A DNA stretch of 64,000 nt from NCBI GenBank assembly GCA_022820995.1, contig JAJEEM010000064.1:1-64000 (forward strand). Direction: 5' to 3'. The notes under the pieces are model-generated. The model did no database searches. It was not told the origin of the DNA and saw only the letters and a list, made by a program, of their open reading frames with translations. Of the stretch, positions 29,573-39,719 are shown piece by piece; positions within the stretch are counted from its first letter, which is position 1; each line of letters opens with the position of its first letter. Both the position numbers and the translations under genes were made by a program. Origin of the DNA: Gemmatimonadota bacterium (lineage in GTDB: Bacteria; Gemmatimonadota; Gemmatimonadetes; Palauibacterales; Palauibacteraceae).

Positions 29573-31627
29573 CTACCCGCCAGCCGTGGTCACCGCCTCC
29601 TTCTTGTCCGGATGAACCGGGGACGTTTCCCACTCGTACTCCTCGCCGAGCACCCAGCGGTAGTACCAGTCCAGTTCGACGTTCGCCTTGAACAGGCGCT
29701 GTTGCAGTTCCACCCAGCCGTGACCCTGCTCGGGCGCCACGTAGAGGTGGGTCGGGACGCCGTTGTGCTTCAGTCCCTGGTACAGTTCCACGGACTGCGG
29801 CATCGGCACGCGCTCGTCGTTCTCCCCGACGAGGACAAGCGTCGGGGTCACGACCTTGTGGAGGTCGAAGAGCGGCGAATCGGCCATGTACTGCTCGATC
29901 GGGGCGTCCTCGGACCACGGGGTGCCCCCGAACCACGGCGTGCGATAGATGCGGACGTCGGATTGCGCGTACATCGACATCCAGTTCACGGCCCCCGCGC
30001 CCGACGACGCCGCCTTGAAGCGGTCCGTCCAGGTGATGATCTTGTTCGTCATGTGGCCGCCGGCGCTCCAGCCCATCTTCGCCATGCGGTCGCCGTCCAC
30101 GAGTCCGCGCTCGATGAGATGATCCACCCCGGCCATCACGTCCTTGTGGGCCTGGTCGAAGTAGTTTCCGATCATGTTGCGGAGGAAGTCGTCGCCGTAT
30201 CCGGTGGATCCGCGATAGTTGGGCTTGAAAACGAACCATCCGCGGGCGGCGAGCACGGTCTCATAGTTGCTCGAGCGCGCGAAGCGGAACTTGTCTGAGG
30301 ACGGGGGGCCTCCGTGCGTCTGCACGACGAGCGGGTACCGCTGGCCCTCCCGATAGTCGATGGGATAGAAGATGAGACCCTCCACCTCGACGCCGTCCTC
30401 TCCGGCGTACTGCACGGCTTCCATGCGCGGCAGGAGGAACTCCTCGGCGAGATAGTCGAAGAGGTGTGTGACCTGGCGTGCCGGGCCCGTTCCCGCCATC
30501 GCCCACAGGTCCCCGGCGTTGGTCGAACTGCTGACGGAATAGAGGTGCATGCCGGATGAAGGGTGGTAGTCCCAGGCGCCGACCGAGTGGTCCCCCTCGG
30601 TGACCGCCTCGGCGCTCTCCGCATCCGAGGCATCGGCGGGCACGGAGTAGATCTGCTGGCGAACGCCGGTATTCGCGCGGAAGTAGATGGAGCGGCCGTC
30701 CCGCGACCACACCGCGGCGTTGACGTCGAAGCTTCCGCCCGGCACCACGGAGACGGGATCGCCGCCGTCGGTCGGGACGACGAACAGGCGCTGGTTGAAG
30801 TAGAAGTCGCTCAGTTCATCGTTCGTGTTCGCGACGAAGAGCGCATGGCGGTTGTCGGGAGAAAGGGACGCACCGACCTCTCCCACGTGATTGTCGGTGA
30901 TCCGGCGCCCACCGGTCCCATCGGGACCCATCACCCACAGTTCCGAGTTGAGGAGGTCGTCGAAGAGGGCGGTCGGCGCCAACTGCACGAGGAGGAGCGT
31001 GCCGTCGCGCGAGGTCGAATACCCTCGAACCATCAGGCCGGCCTCCGTTACGCGCTCCGCGGCGCCGCCCTCGCTCGGGACCCGCCACAGCCCGGTCGGG
31101 AGCTTGTCCTCTTCATAGCGAAACACGTTGTCGTTGACCGCTTCGCGCGCCTTCTCCGCCTCCGACTTCTCGTCGACCGCCATGAAGTAGATCCAGGCGC
31201 CATCGCCGGACCACGAAATCGAACTCACGGGCGTCGGGTGCTCGCTCACGGCGCCGGCCTCGCCGCCGCGGGCCGGCATCACGAACACCTGGTTGTGCTC
31301 CGTGTCATGCCGGTTCGCGACGAAGGCGATGCGCGAGCCGTCGGGCGACCAGCGCGGGCTCGATTCACCGCCCTCGCCGTTCGTCATGCGCGTCGTGCCG
31401 GAGCCGTCCATCGCGACGCGCCAGATGTGGGAAACCGTGCCATTGGCTTCCCAGTCGGTGTCCGTCCTCACGTAGAGCACTTCCGATCCGTCCGGCGATA
31501 TCCGCGGGTCGGCGAGACCGGGGATGTCGATCAGGTCCACGATCGTCATCGCGCGGCGCTGGCCGGAGAGGGGCACGGTGGAGACGAGAACGGCGAGGAT
31601 TCCGAGGACGAGGATGCGGCGAGACAT
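29573..31627 (-). CDS. S9 family peptidase (acylaminoacyl-peptidase-like), exported
   Basis: MSRRILVLGILAVLVSTVPLSGQ; GWSAGGHMTNKI nucleophile elbow; propeller repeats; PEQGHGW. Confidence 0.93.
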   Translation of the reverse strand: MSRRILVLGILAVLVSTVPLSGQRRAMTIVDLIDIPGLADPRISPDGSEVLYVRTDTDWEANGTVSHIWRVAMDGSGTTRMTNGEGGESSPRWSPDGSRIAFVANRHDTEHNQVFVMPARGGEAGAVSEHPTPVSSISWSGDGAWIYFMAVDEKSEAEKAREAVNDNVFRYEEDKLPTGLWRVPSEGGAAERVTEAGLMVRGYSTSRDGTLLLVQLAPTALFDDLLNSELWVMGPDGTGGRRITDNHVGEVGASLSPDNRHALFVANTNDELSDFYFNQRLFVVPTDGGDPVSVVPGGSFDVNAAVWSRDGRSIYFRANTGVRQQIYSVPADASDAESAEAVTEGDHSVGAWDYHPSSGMHLYSVSSSTNAGDLWAMAGTGPARQVTHLFDYLAEEFLLPRMEAVQYAGEDGVEVEGLIFYPIDYREGQRYPLVVQTHGGPPSSDKFRFARSSNYETVLAARGWFVFKPNYRGSTGYGDDFLRNMIGNYFDQAHKDVMAGVDHLIERGLVDGDRMAKMGWSAGGHMTNKIITWTDRFKAASSGAGAVNWMSMYAQSDVRIYRTPWFGGTPWSEDAPIEQYMADSPLFDLHKVVTPTLVLVGENDERVPMPQSVELYQGLKHNGVPTHLYVAPEQGHGWVELQQRLFKANVELDWYYRWVLGEEYEWETSPVHPDKKEAVTTAGG

Positions 31628-31743
31628 GGCAGACTCCTGCGGTTGGCGGTGGCCCGTCGCGGTACATCGATGTTGACAGGGTCGTCCCCGGGTGACAAGG
31701 GCCGGACGCCCCATTCCGGCGGGCGCCGGATGCGGAGCCGGCT

Positions 31744-32844
31744 TCAGCCCGTGACGTCGAGGAGGGCGGCGAGGTGGTCGTCCGTGAGACCGTCCATCTC
31801 GAACGTCGACACGCCGGCCGCACCCGCCTCCCGCGCGGTCACGACGGCCGCCGCCAGCGCGGGAGGATCGAGCGCGGGCAGGTAGAGTCCGGCGTTCAGC
31901 GGCCGGGCGTCTCGCGCGCCCGCGGTGGCAGCCGCGGCCTCGAGCGCCGCGATGCCCTCGCGCACCCCGTCGCCGATCCAGGGGATGTCCTCCAGATAGA
32001 AGCTCTGGTAGAGCATCGGGAAGAAGCGGTCGAGGGGCCACCGGTCCCAGTCCTGGCGGACCAGCGTGCGGGCGATGGAGGGGGTCGGGAAGACGGCGGC
32101 GGTGATGGGTTTCCCGTGCTCGTGGGCCGCCTCGGCGAGTTCGCGCACGGCGCCCGTGACGGAGTCCCAGCGGAAGCGGCGCCAGGCCTCGTCGGCGGGC
32201 GGGTCGGGGATCTCCAGCGGGTCCCTCCCGTCGAGAGCGGCGAACTGTTCGCGGCAGACGTCGCAGTAGCAGAAGTCGAACTCCGGGTGCTCGACATCCT
32301 GCACGAGGTCATAGGTCTCCCACAGGGCGCGCGGGAGGATGACGTCGCAGTGGCGCACGTAGTCCAGATGGACGCCGTCCACCGCCGGGTGGGCGGCGAG
32401 GTCCGCGATGCGTCCGCGCAGGTATTCGCGCACGGGTCCGCGCGACGGGCAGACCCACTTGTAGTACCCGACGTAAGGGGGATGGTCGAGCGAACTCTCG
32501 AGGTTGCGGCTCACCGTGAACCACTCCGGGTGGTTCTCCTGCACCAAGGCGTCGCCGTTGCGGTTCATCGTCCAGAACCAGCGGTGATACTCGAGTCCCT
32601 CCGCGCGGGCGGCTCCCGAGACCAGATCGACGTCGCCCCCGCCCACGAGGACCGCGTGGAAGCCGGCCTCGCGCAGTCTGGCGAACCGTTCGCGCCAGGC
32701 GGCGGCGTCGCGGTCGCGGTCCCCGTGAACCCACGTCCACAGCGTGAAGGTCGCCTCCGGATCGGGCGGGAACGCGCAGGCGGGGAGCGCCGCCCCGAGC
32801 GCCGCCGCGCTGCCGGCGGCCCGGACGAACTCCCTGCGCCTCAC
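31744..32844 (-). CDS. exported glycoside hydrolase-like (GHL10/DUF4015-type barrel) protein, GTG start, Tat-like leader
   Basis: VRRREFVRAAGSAAALGAALPAC; PAVDGVHLDYVRHCD, YCDVCREQF. Confidence 0.7.
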   Translation of the reverse strand: MRRREFVRAAGSAAALGAALPACAFPPDPEATFTLWTWVHGDRDRDAAAWRERFARLREAGFHAVLVGGGDVDLVSGAARAEGLEYHRWFWTMNRNGDALVQENHPEWFTVSRNLESSLDHPPYVGYYKWVCPSRGPVREYLRGRIADLAAHPAVDGVHLDYVRHCDVILPRALWETYDLVQDVEHPEFDFCYCDVCREQFAALDGRDPLEIPDPPADEAWRRFRWDSVTGAVRELAEAAHEHGKPITAAVFPTPSIARTLVRQDWDRWPLDRFFPMLYQSFYLEDIPWIGDGVREGIAALEAAAATAGARDARPLNAGLYLPALDPPALAAAVVTAREAGAAGVSTFEMDGLTDDHLAALLDVTG

Positions 32845-33689
32845 CGGGAGTCGTCCCGACCGGCGACGAAGCGCACGACGCCCCACTTTTCCGGTATGTG
32901 CATGTCGATCTCCCCCTGCGGCGACCACACCCAGTTCTCTTCCGGATGGTCGTTCCAGTCCACGGGCTCCCGCCGCTTCCGGTACCGTCCGTCCACGACG
33001 ATGAGCGGCCACTGTACGCGGGAGAAGTTCACGCGCCAGGCGTCTCCGGGCCGCGGGGTCGGGACCGCGGCGTCCGCGGGTGCGCCGGGCGGACGCAGCG
33101 CCGACCAGGGGATGGCGATCTCGACCGACCAGCCGGCGTCTTCGTCCGAGGGATCGTTCAGCGTGCCCTCGAGACGCACGGCGGTGCGCAGGCCCTCGAT
33201 GTCCCAGGCGATGTCCGCCCTTCCCTTTCGACGGTAGGGCTTGTCGAGGAAGAGATCGAACTCGGTCCCGAGCGCGTTGATCTCGAGTTCATAGTAGGCG
33301 AGACCGTCTCCGTCCGGATCGAGAAAGACCTCGAAGTCGTGTTCCCGGTAGACGATCGCGTCGCGTTCGGCCAGCGTGGCCCAGAGGTGCGGTTCCTCGA
33401 GTTCGGCGCCCACGTAGAGGAAGTGTTCGTCCCACGCGATCTTCGCGCGCGTCCCGACATCGGGATCGGGCCAGCCGGGGCCGCGAATGTCGACGAAGGG
33501 TTCGGTCCACGGCGCGGCGCGCCAGGCCGCATCGTCCAGCGACCCGTCGATCGCGGGCGGGGAGGCGGCGGGCGGCGCGGCGTATTCCCGCGGCGCAACC
33601 GGCGTCTGGCCCGCCGAAGGGGCGACCGCCGGAATCCCCGACGCAGCGAGGGCGGTCAGAAAAACGCGTGACGGGTCGACGCGGAGCAT
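32841..33689 (-). CDS. carbohydrate-binding family 9-like exported protein
   Basis: PPAIDGSLDDAAWRAAPWTEPFVDIRG...KIAWDEHFLYVGAELEEPHLWA. Confidence 0.85.
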   Translation of the reverse strand: MLRVDPSRVFLTALAASGIPAVAPSAGQTPVAPREYAAPPAASPPAIDGSLDDAAWRAAPWTEPFVDIRGPGWPDPDVGTRAKIAWDEHFLYVGAELEEPHLWATLAERDAIVYREHDFEVFLDPDGDGLAYYELEINALGTEFDLFLDKPYRRKGRADIAWDIEGLRTAVRLEGTLNDPSDEDAGWSVEIAIPWSALRPPGAPADAAVPTPRPGDAWRVNFSRVQWPLIVVDGRYRKRREPVDWNDHPEENWVWSPQGEIDMHIPEKWGVVRFVAGRDDSR

Positions 33690-33694
33690 GCCGG

Positions 33695-34201
33695 CTATCC
33701 TCCAGCGGAGGGGAACACCTGGAAGATCCCGCTGGTCGCCGGCGTCTCGATCGCCAGGCCCCCCTGCGCATCCAGGATCCAGACGTTCACGCGATACCAG
33801 CCCTGGAAGGCGAACGAAGTAAGCCGCACGGTTTCCTCGACCGATTCTCCCGGCGCGAGTTCGACCATGCGCTCGACGATGTCCGAAGGCGTGACGTCGG
33901 GGCCGCAGTGCAGCCGCGGGTTGTAGACCGCCTCGAACTCCACCTCGAGGTTCGTCACACCGACCGGTTTCGTCCCGCAGGCATCCTTGAAGATCGGGCT
34001 GCTCGAGACGTTCCGGGTGGTGACGGCGATCGACTGGGCAGGTTGGTACTCTGCCCGTTCCACGCAGACTTCGAGGCCGTGTTGCGTCGCGCAGAGAGAA
34101 ACGGCCGGTCCCGTCACGTCCTCACCGCATGAGAGGACAAGGACGGCGGCCAGTACGGGCATGGCGATCCTGCGTGACATCTTCGATCTCCGGAGGTTCA
34201 C
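33695..34201 (-). CDS. putative lipoprotein, paralogue A
   Basis: Lipobox VLVLSC; shares VTGP.vSLC.t.HGlEVCVeR.EY....i.vTTRN.s..PIFKDACGT with the next gene. Confidence 0.75.
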   Translation of the reverse strand: MNLRRSKMSRRIAMPVLAAVLVLSCGEDVTGPAVSLCATQHGLEVCVERAEYQPAQSIAVTTRNVSSSPIFKDACGTKPVGVTNLEVEFEAVYNPRLHCGPDVTPSDIVERMVELAPGESVEETVRLTSFAFQGWYRVNVWILDAQGGLAIETPATSGIFQVFPSAGG

Positions 34202-34235
34202 GGGGTGATCCCTCGGAATCTATGGGACGAAGGGT

Positions 34236-34721
34236 TCAGTTGTCGGCTCCCGGGAAGATGACGAAGACGCCGCTCACGGCCGGGGTGTCGAAGGCCAGGG
34301 CTCCGTCCGGCGTCAGAAGCCACACGATCGCGCGGAAGAAGTCCTGCGGGGAGTAACCCAGCCGCAGGGTATCACGGGACGATGCTCCGGGTTCGAGCCT
34401 CACCATGCGTTCGACGACCACGGTTCGCGTGACCGCCTGGCCGCAGTGCCGCTGCGGATTGTAGTTGGGCCTGAAATCCTCCTCGGAATCCGGCGCGGGT
34501 AACGCGGTCGTCCCGCACGCATCCTTGAAGATCGGGCGGTCGGACGCGTTGCGCGTCGTGATGAGGACGGCCTCGTTGGACCGGTACTCGGGCCGGTCGA
34601 CGCACACCTCGACGCCGTGCCGCGTATCGCACAGACTGCCCCGGGGCCCGGTCACCCCCCCGCCGCACGACAGGGCGGGCGCAATCGCCGCCGTCAGTAC
34701 CGCCAGACCTCGAAGCTTCAT
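34236..34721 (-). CDS. putative lipoprotein, paralogue B
   Basis: Lipobox IAPALSC; tandem paralogue of 33695..34201. Confidence 0.75.
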   Translation of the reverse strand: MKLRGLAVLTAAIAPALSCGGGVTGPRGSLCDTRHGVEVCVDRPEYRSNEAVLITTRNASDRPIFKDACGTTALPAPDSEEDFRPNYNPQRHCGQAVTRTVVVERMVRLEPGASSRDTLRLGYSPQDFFRAIVWLLTPDGALAFDTPAVSGVFVIFPGADN

Positions 34722-34882
34722 GGATCTCCCGCGCTTCCGATGACGCCGAATCTAAAGTCGGAGGAGGGTTTCGGCACAGGTGAAGTGTTGCCCGTCGGAG
34801 CGTCGCATCGGACTGTACGCGTTGCCGGGGGAAACCCCGGGGGTCGCTTGGAGCTTCGCACAAGTCACGTGGAGTGGAACGG

Positions 34883-36838
34883 ATGCAGGGAAGCAACAGG
34901 TGTTCCAGCTGGCTGGGGAGTCTGATCGTACTCGGCGCGGGACTCGGCGGCGGGCCTTTCGCGCTCGTCGCCCAGGGCGGTACGACGGACGGAGAATGGC
35001 GCTATTGGGCCGGAGACGCCGGCTCCACGCGCTACGCGCCGCTCGATCAGATCGACGCCTCGAACGTCGAGGACCTGGAGATCGCGTGGCGCTGGCAGGC
35101 GCGCAACTTCGGTCCGACCCCCGAGGGCTACTACCGGGTGACCCCGCTGTACGCGAACGGGACCCTCTATGCGACGGCGGGATTCCGGCGGGCGGCGGTG
35201 GCGATCGATCCGGACACCGGGGAGACGCTCTGGATGTACCGGCTCGACGAGGGCGAACGCGGCAGGAACGCGCCGCGCGGCAACTCCGGGCGCGGCGTCG
35301 GCTACTGGACGGATGGCGCCGAGGAGAGAGTGCTTCTCATCACCCCCGCCTATCACATGGTCTCGCTGGACGCGAAGACGGGCCTCCCCGACCCGGCCTT
35401 CGGCGAGGACGGGATCGTGGACCTCAAGCTGGGACTCGGACGGGAACTGGACCTGGTGAACGACCGCATCGGCTCGAGTTCGCCCCCGGTCGTCGTCGGA
35501 GATGTGATCGTCGTGGGAGCCGCGCTCCCGCAGGGGGGACGTCCTCCGACCAAGGAGATGCCACCGGGTCACGTGCGTGGATTCGACGCGCGGACGGGCG
35601 AGCAGCTCTGGACCTTCCACACCATCCCGCAGCCGGGCGACCCCGGCCACGAGACGTGGGAGGACGGGTCATGGGACTACACCGGGAACGCCGCCGTGTG
35701 GACGCCGTTCACGGCGGACCTCGACCTGGGCTACGTCTATCTGCCGGTGGAGGCGGGGACGGGCGACTACTACGGGGGCCATCGCCCGGGCAACAACCTC
35801 TACTCGCAGAGCCTCGTGTGCGTGGACGCGGGCACGGGCGAAGTCGTGTGGTATTTCCAGACCGTGCATCACGGAATCTGGGACTTCGATCCGCCGGCGG
35901 CGCCCGTTCTGATGGACATCACGGTGGACGGGCGGGAGATCCAGGCTGTGGCCCTGGTGACGAAGCAGTCCTTCACGTACGTCTTCGACCGCGTAACGGG
36001 CGACCCGGTGTGGCCGATCGAGGAGCGCCCCGTGCCCGCCGGCGACGTGCCGGGGGAATGGTACGCGCCTACGCAGCCCTTTCCGACGCTCCCCGAGCCG
36101 TTCGACATGCAGGGGGCGACGGAGGATGACCTCATCGACCTCACGCCGGAACTGAAGGCGGAGGCGCTCGAGATCGCGGAGAACCTCACGCTCGGCGAGT
36201 TGTTCACGCCGCCGACCGTCCTCGTGGAGGGTGGCAACCAGGGGACCCTCATCACGCCCGGCAGCCTTGGCGGGGCGAACTGGCCGGGCGCGGCGTACGA
36301 CCCCGAGTCGCAGCGGCTCTTCGTGGGCTCGGCGACGCGGGGCACGGTGATCGGCCTCGTGAACGACCCCGAGTCCTCGAACATGCGCTACATCGCCGGC
36401 CGTCCCCGCGGCGTCGGCGGCCCGCAGGGACTGCCCCTCCTGAAGCCGCCGTGGGGGAGGATCACGGCGCTCGACATGAACACGGGCCGGAAGGTGTGGC
36501 AGGTCGCGAACGACCACACGCCGTCGTTCGTGGAGGAACACCCGGCGCTCGAAGGCGTCGACGTCCCGCGCACGGGCCGGCCCAGCCGGGCGGGCCTCCT
36601 CGCGACGAGCACACTGCTCTTCGCGGGAACGGGCGGGGGGACGATGTCGCCGGACCTCACCGGTCTCCTGCGCGCACACGACAAGGAGACGGGCGAGATC
36701 CTGGCCGAAATCGAACTGCCGTCGCACCAGACCGGCGTCCCGATGACGTACATGCACGACGGAAAGCAGTACATCGTCGCCGCCGTGGCGGGGCGCGGCG
36801 TGCCCGCGGAACTCGTCGCCCTGCGGCTCCCCGGCTAG
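34883..36838 (+). CDS. PQQ-dependent dehydrogenase (quinoprotein), exported
   Basis: WRYWAGDAGSTRYAPLDQIDASNVEDLEIAWRW; repeated propeller W-motifs (DTGETLWMYRL, RTGEQLWTFHT, NTGRKVWQV). Confidence 0.93.
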   Translation: MQGSNRCSSWLGSLIVLGAGLGGGPFALVAQGGTTDGEWRYWAGDAGSTRYAPLDQIDASNVEDLEIAWRWQARNFGPTPEGYYRVTPLYANGTLYATAGFRRAAVAIDPDTGETLWMYRLDEGERGRNAPRGNSGRGVGYWTDGAEERVLLITPAYHMVSLDAKTGLPDPAFGEDGIVDLKLGLGRELDLVNDRIGSSSPPVVVGDVIVVGAALPQGGRPPTKEMPPGHVRGFDARTGEQLWTFHTIPQPGDPGHETWEDGSWDYTGNAAVWTPFTADLDLGYVYLPVEAGTGDYYGGHRPGNNLYSQSLVCVDAGTGEVVWYFQTVHHGIWDFDPPAAPVLMDITVDGREIQAVALVTKQSFTYVFDRVTGDPVWPIEERPVPAGDVPGEWYAPTQPFPTLPEPFDMQGATEDDLIDLTPELKAEALEIAENLTLGELFTPPTVLVEGGNQGTLITPGSLGGANWPGAAYDPESQRLFVGSATRGTVIGLVNDPESSNMRYIAGRPRGVGGPQGLPLLKPPWGRITALDMNTGRKVWQVANDHTPSFVEEHPALEGVDVPRTGRPSRAGLLATSTLLFAGTGGGTMSPDLTGLLRAHDKETGEILAEIELPSHQTGVPMTYMHDGKQYIVAAVAGRGVPAELVALRLPG

Positions 36839-36891
36839 CCGGCGGATCCGGCAGCCAGCCGCCCGCCGACAGCCGAAAACCGAAAGCCACG

Positions 36892-38100
36892 GTGCCAGCG
36901 CCTTCCGTCGTCCGGGGAACGCCCTTTCACGAACGGACCGGCCCGCTCTGCCAGGCCGGCAACTGGCGGCGCTGGGCCGGGCATCTCTCGGCGAGTTCGT
37001 ACGAGCCGACGCACGAGCACGAGTACCAGGCCATCCGCTCGGCGTGCGCGCTCATCGATGTCTCGCCGCTCCACAAGTACCGGCTCTCGGGGCCGGGAGC
37101 GGCGGCGCTCGCCAACCGGGTGGTGACGCGGGACGTGGACCGGCAGGAGATCGGTCGGGTGTACTACACGCCCTGGTGCGACGCGGCCGGGAAGGTGCGG
37201 GACGACGGCACCCTGCACCGGCTCGGCGCGTCCGATTTCCGCCTTACGTCCGCCGAGCCGACGCTGAAGTGGCTGCATGAGAACGCCCGCGGACTCGATG
37301 TGGAAATCGAGGAGGAGACGGAACAGGTGGCCGCGCTCGCCCTCCAGGGGCCCCGTTCGCGCGAACTGCTCCGGCGGATCACCGACGGCGACGTGGCCGG
37401 ACTCCCCTATTTCCGGGTGATGTCGGCGCGGATCGCCGGGATCGCCGCGGAAATCTCGCGCACGGGCTATACCGGCGATCTCGGCTACGAGATCTGGGTC
37501 GGCGCCGCGGACGCGATTCCCCTGTGGGACGCCCTCACGGAGGCGGGTGGCCCGTTCGGCCTCGCCCCGGCCGGCATGCTCGCCCTGGACATGGCGCGCC
37601 TGGAGGCCGGCCTGCTCCTCGTCGATGTCGATTTCATTCCGGCCCACCGTGCGATCATCGAAGACCGGAAATCCTCTCCGTACGAACTCGGCCTCGGCTG
37701 GACCGTGTCGCTCGAGGCGTCGAACTTCGTGGGCCGGGCGGCCCTCCGGGCCGAACGGGCCCGCCCGCCCGCGTGGCGTTTCCGGGGGATCGTCCTCGAC
37801 TGGGAGTCGCTCGAGGCGGCGTACGCGACCGTCGGCCTCCCCCCGCAGCTCCCGGGCACGACGCTGCGCGACAGCGTGCCGCTGTACGCGGGGGGACGGC
37901 AGGTGGGCTACGCCACGAGCCGGGGCTGGTCGCCGACCCTCAAGACCTATCTGGGACTGGCGCACCTCGAAGCGGCATCCGCGGCCGTCGGAACCGAACT
38001 CGAGATCGAGGTGACGGTCGAGCACCGGCGGCGCCGGGCCCGGGCCACGGTGGCGAAGACCCCGTTCTTCGACCCCGAGAGGAAGCGGGCCACGCCGTGA
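36892..38100 (+). CDS. aminomethyltransferase (GcvT/YgfZ-like) family protein, GTG start
   Basis: CALIDVSPLHKYRLSGPGA, LALQGPRSRELL, SRTGYTGDLGYEIWV, GLAPAGMLALDMARLEAG. Confidence 0.9.
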   Translation: MPAPSVVRGTPFHERTGPLCQAGNWRRWAGHLSASSYEPTHEHEYQAIRSACALIDVSPLHKYRLSGPGAAALANRVVTRDVDRQEIGRVYYTPWCDAAGKVRDDGTLHRLGASDFRLTSAEPTLKWLHENARGLDVEIEEETEQVAALALQGPRSRELLRRITDGDVAGLPYFRVMSARIAGIAAEISRTGYTGDLGYEIWVGAADAIPLWDALTEAGGPFGLAPAGMLALDMARLEAGLLLVDVDFIPAHRAIIEDRKSSPYELGLGWTVSLEASNFVGRAALRAERARPPAWRFRGIVLDWESLEAAYATVGLPPQLPGTTLRDSVPLYAGGRQVGYATSRGWSPTLKTYLGLAHLEAASAAVGTELEIEVTVEHRRRRARATVAKTPFFDPERKRATP

Positions 38101-39719
38101 GTGCGACGAATGCGTACGACGCGATCATCGTCGGGGGCGGCCACAACGGCCTCATCAACGCCGCCTACCTCGCCCGGGCCGGACTGCGCACGGTCGTGCT
38201 CGAGCGCCGGCATTTGGTGGGCGGAGCCGCGGTGACGGAGGAGATCTTCCCGGGCTTCAAGTATTCCGTCGCCTCCTACGTCGTGAGCCTGCTGAGGCCC
38301 GAGATCATCCGCGACCTGCAACTCGCGCGGCACGGGCTGGAGATCCTCCCCCTCGAGAGCACGGTCACCCCGCTCCCCAACGGCGACTACCTCGGGCGCT
38401 GGGCCGACCACGACCAGACGCGGCGCGACCTCTATCGCCATTCTCCGAAGGACGCGGAGGCGTACGATGACTTCGCGACGCTCATGTACCGGCTCGCGTG
38501 GGCCGTGAAACCCCTCCTCGGCATCGTGCCGCCCGACCCGCTCTCTCCCGGACTGCGCGATCTGAAGACGCTGCTCATGCTGGGACGGCACGCGCGCGGC
38601 CTCGACGAGCAGCAGTTCCACGCGCTCTTCAAGCTGGGGACGATGAGCGCGGCCGACTATCTGGACGAGTGGTTCGAGTCGGATCCGCTGAAGGCGACGA
38701 TGTCGGCGAGCGGAATCATCGGGACCTTCCTCGGCCCCCGGTCTCCGGGGACGGCGTACGTCCTTCTCCATCACTACATGGGGGAGATCGACGGCGTCTT
38801 CCGGGCGTGGGGATTCGCCCGGGGCGGGAACGGGATGGTCAGCGAGTCCATCGCCTCCTCGGCGAGGTCCCACGGGGCCGAGATCCGGACCGGGGCCACG
38901 GTGGAGCGGGTGCTCACGGCGAACGGGCGGGCGACGGGCGTCGTCCTCGAGGACGGCGAGGAGTTGCGCGCGAAGACGGTCGTGTCGGGGATCGATCCGA
39001 AACGCACCTTCCTCGGCCTGCTCGACCCGGAGGAGCTGCCGGACGATCTCGTGGAGGCGATCCGCCGCTTCCGGATCCGCGGCTCCTCCGGGAAGGTCAA
39101 CCTCTCGCTGTCGGCGGCGCCGGAGTTTTCCTGCCTGCCGGGCGGGGGTCCGCATCTTCGGGGCGCCTTCTCCATCAGTCCGAGCATGGACTACCTGGAG
39201 CGCGCCTACGACGACGCGAAGTACGGAGGATTCTCGCGCCGGCCCTACATGGACATCGTCATCCCGTCGATGATCGACCCCGGGATGGCGCCGCCGGGGC
39301 GGCACGTGATGTCGATCTTCGTCCAGTACGCCGCCTTCGACATCGAGGGCGGCTGGGACGATGCGAAACGGGAGGCGTTCGGGGACGCGGTCGTCGACAC
39401 GCTCTCGGAGTACGTGCCGAACCTCAAGGACTCCATCCTCCACCGGCAGGTGCTCACGCCGCTGGACATGCAGGAGGAGCTGGGGCTCACCGAGGGCAAC
39501 ATCTTCCACGGAGAACTGACGCCGCAGCAGCTCTTCTTCTTCCGTCCCTCTCCCGCCTGGGCCGATTACCGGACGCCCGTGCGCGGGTTCTACCAGTGCG
39601 GCTCGGGCACCCATCCGGGCGGCGGGGTGTGCGGCGCCTCCGGGCGGCTCGCCGCGCTCGAGATTCTGCGGGACCTGCGGCGGCGTCCGCGGGGGCCACG
39701 GCCGGGGCACCAGCCGTGA
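38097..39719 (+). CDS. phytoene desaturase/PYROXD2-like FAD oxidoreductase, paralogue 1
   Basis: YDAIIVGGGHNGLINAAYLARAGLRTVVLERR; GTGA overlap with upstream gene; C-terminal YQCGSGTHPGGGVCGASG. Confidence 0.93.
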   Translation: MSATNAYDAIIVGGGHNGLINAAYLARAGLRTVVLERRHLVGGAAVTEEIFPGFKYSVASYVVSLLRPEIIRDLQLARHGLEILPLESTVTPLPNGDYLGRWADHDQTRRDLYRHSPKDAEAYDDFATLMYRLAWAVKPLLGIVPPDPLSPGLRDLKTLLMLGRHARGLDEQQFHALFKLGTMSAADYLDEWFESDPLKATMSASGIIGTFLGPRSPGTAYVLLHHYMGEIDGVFRAWGFARGGNGMVSESIASSARSHGAEIRTGATVERVLTANGRATGVVLEDGEELRAKTVVSGIDPKRTFLGLLDPEELPDDLVEAIRRFRIRGSSGKVNLSLSAAPEFSCLPGGGPHLRGAFSISPSMDYLERAYDDAKYGGFSRRPYMDIVIPSMIDPGMAPPGRHVMSIFVQYAAFDIEGGWDDAKREAFGDAVVDTLSEYVPNLKDSILHRQVLTPLDMQEELGLTEGNIFHGELTPQQLFFFRPSPAWADYRTPVRGFYQCGSGTHPGGGVCGASGRLAALEILRDLRRRPRGPRPGHQP

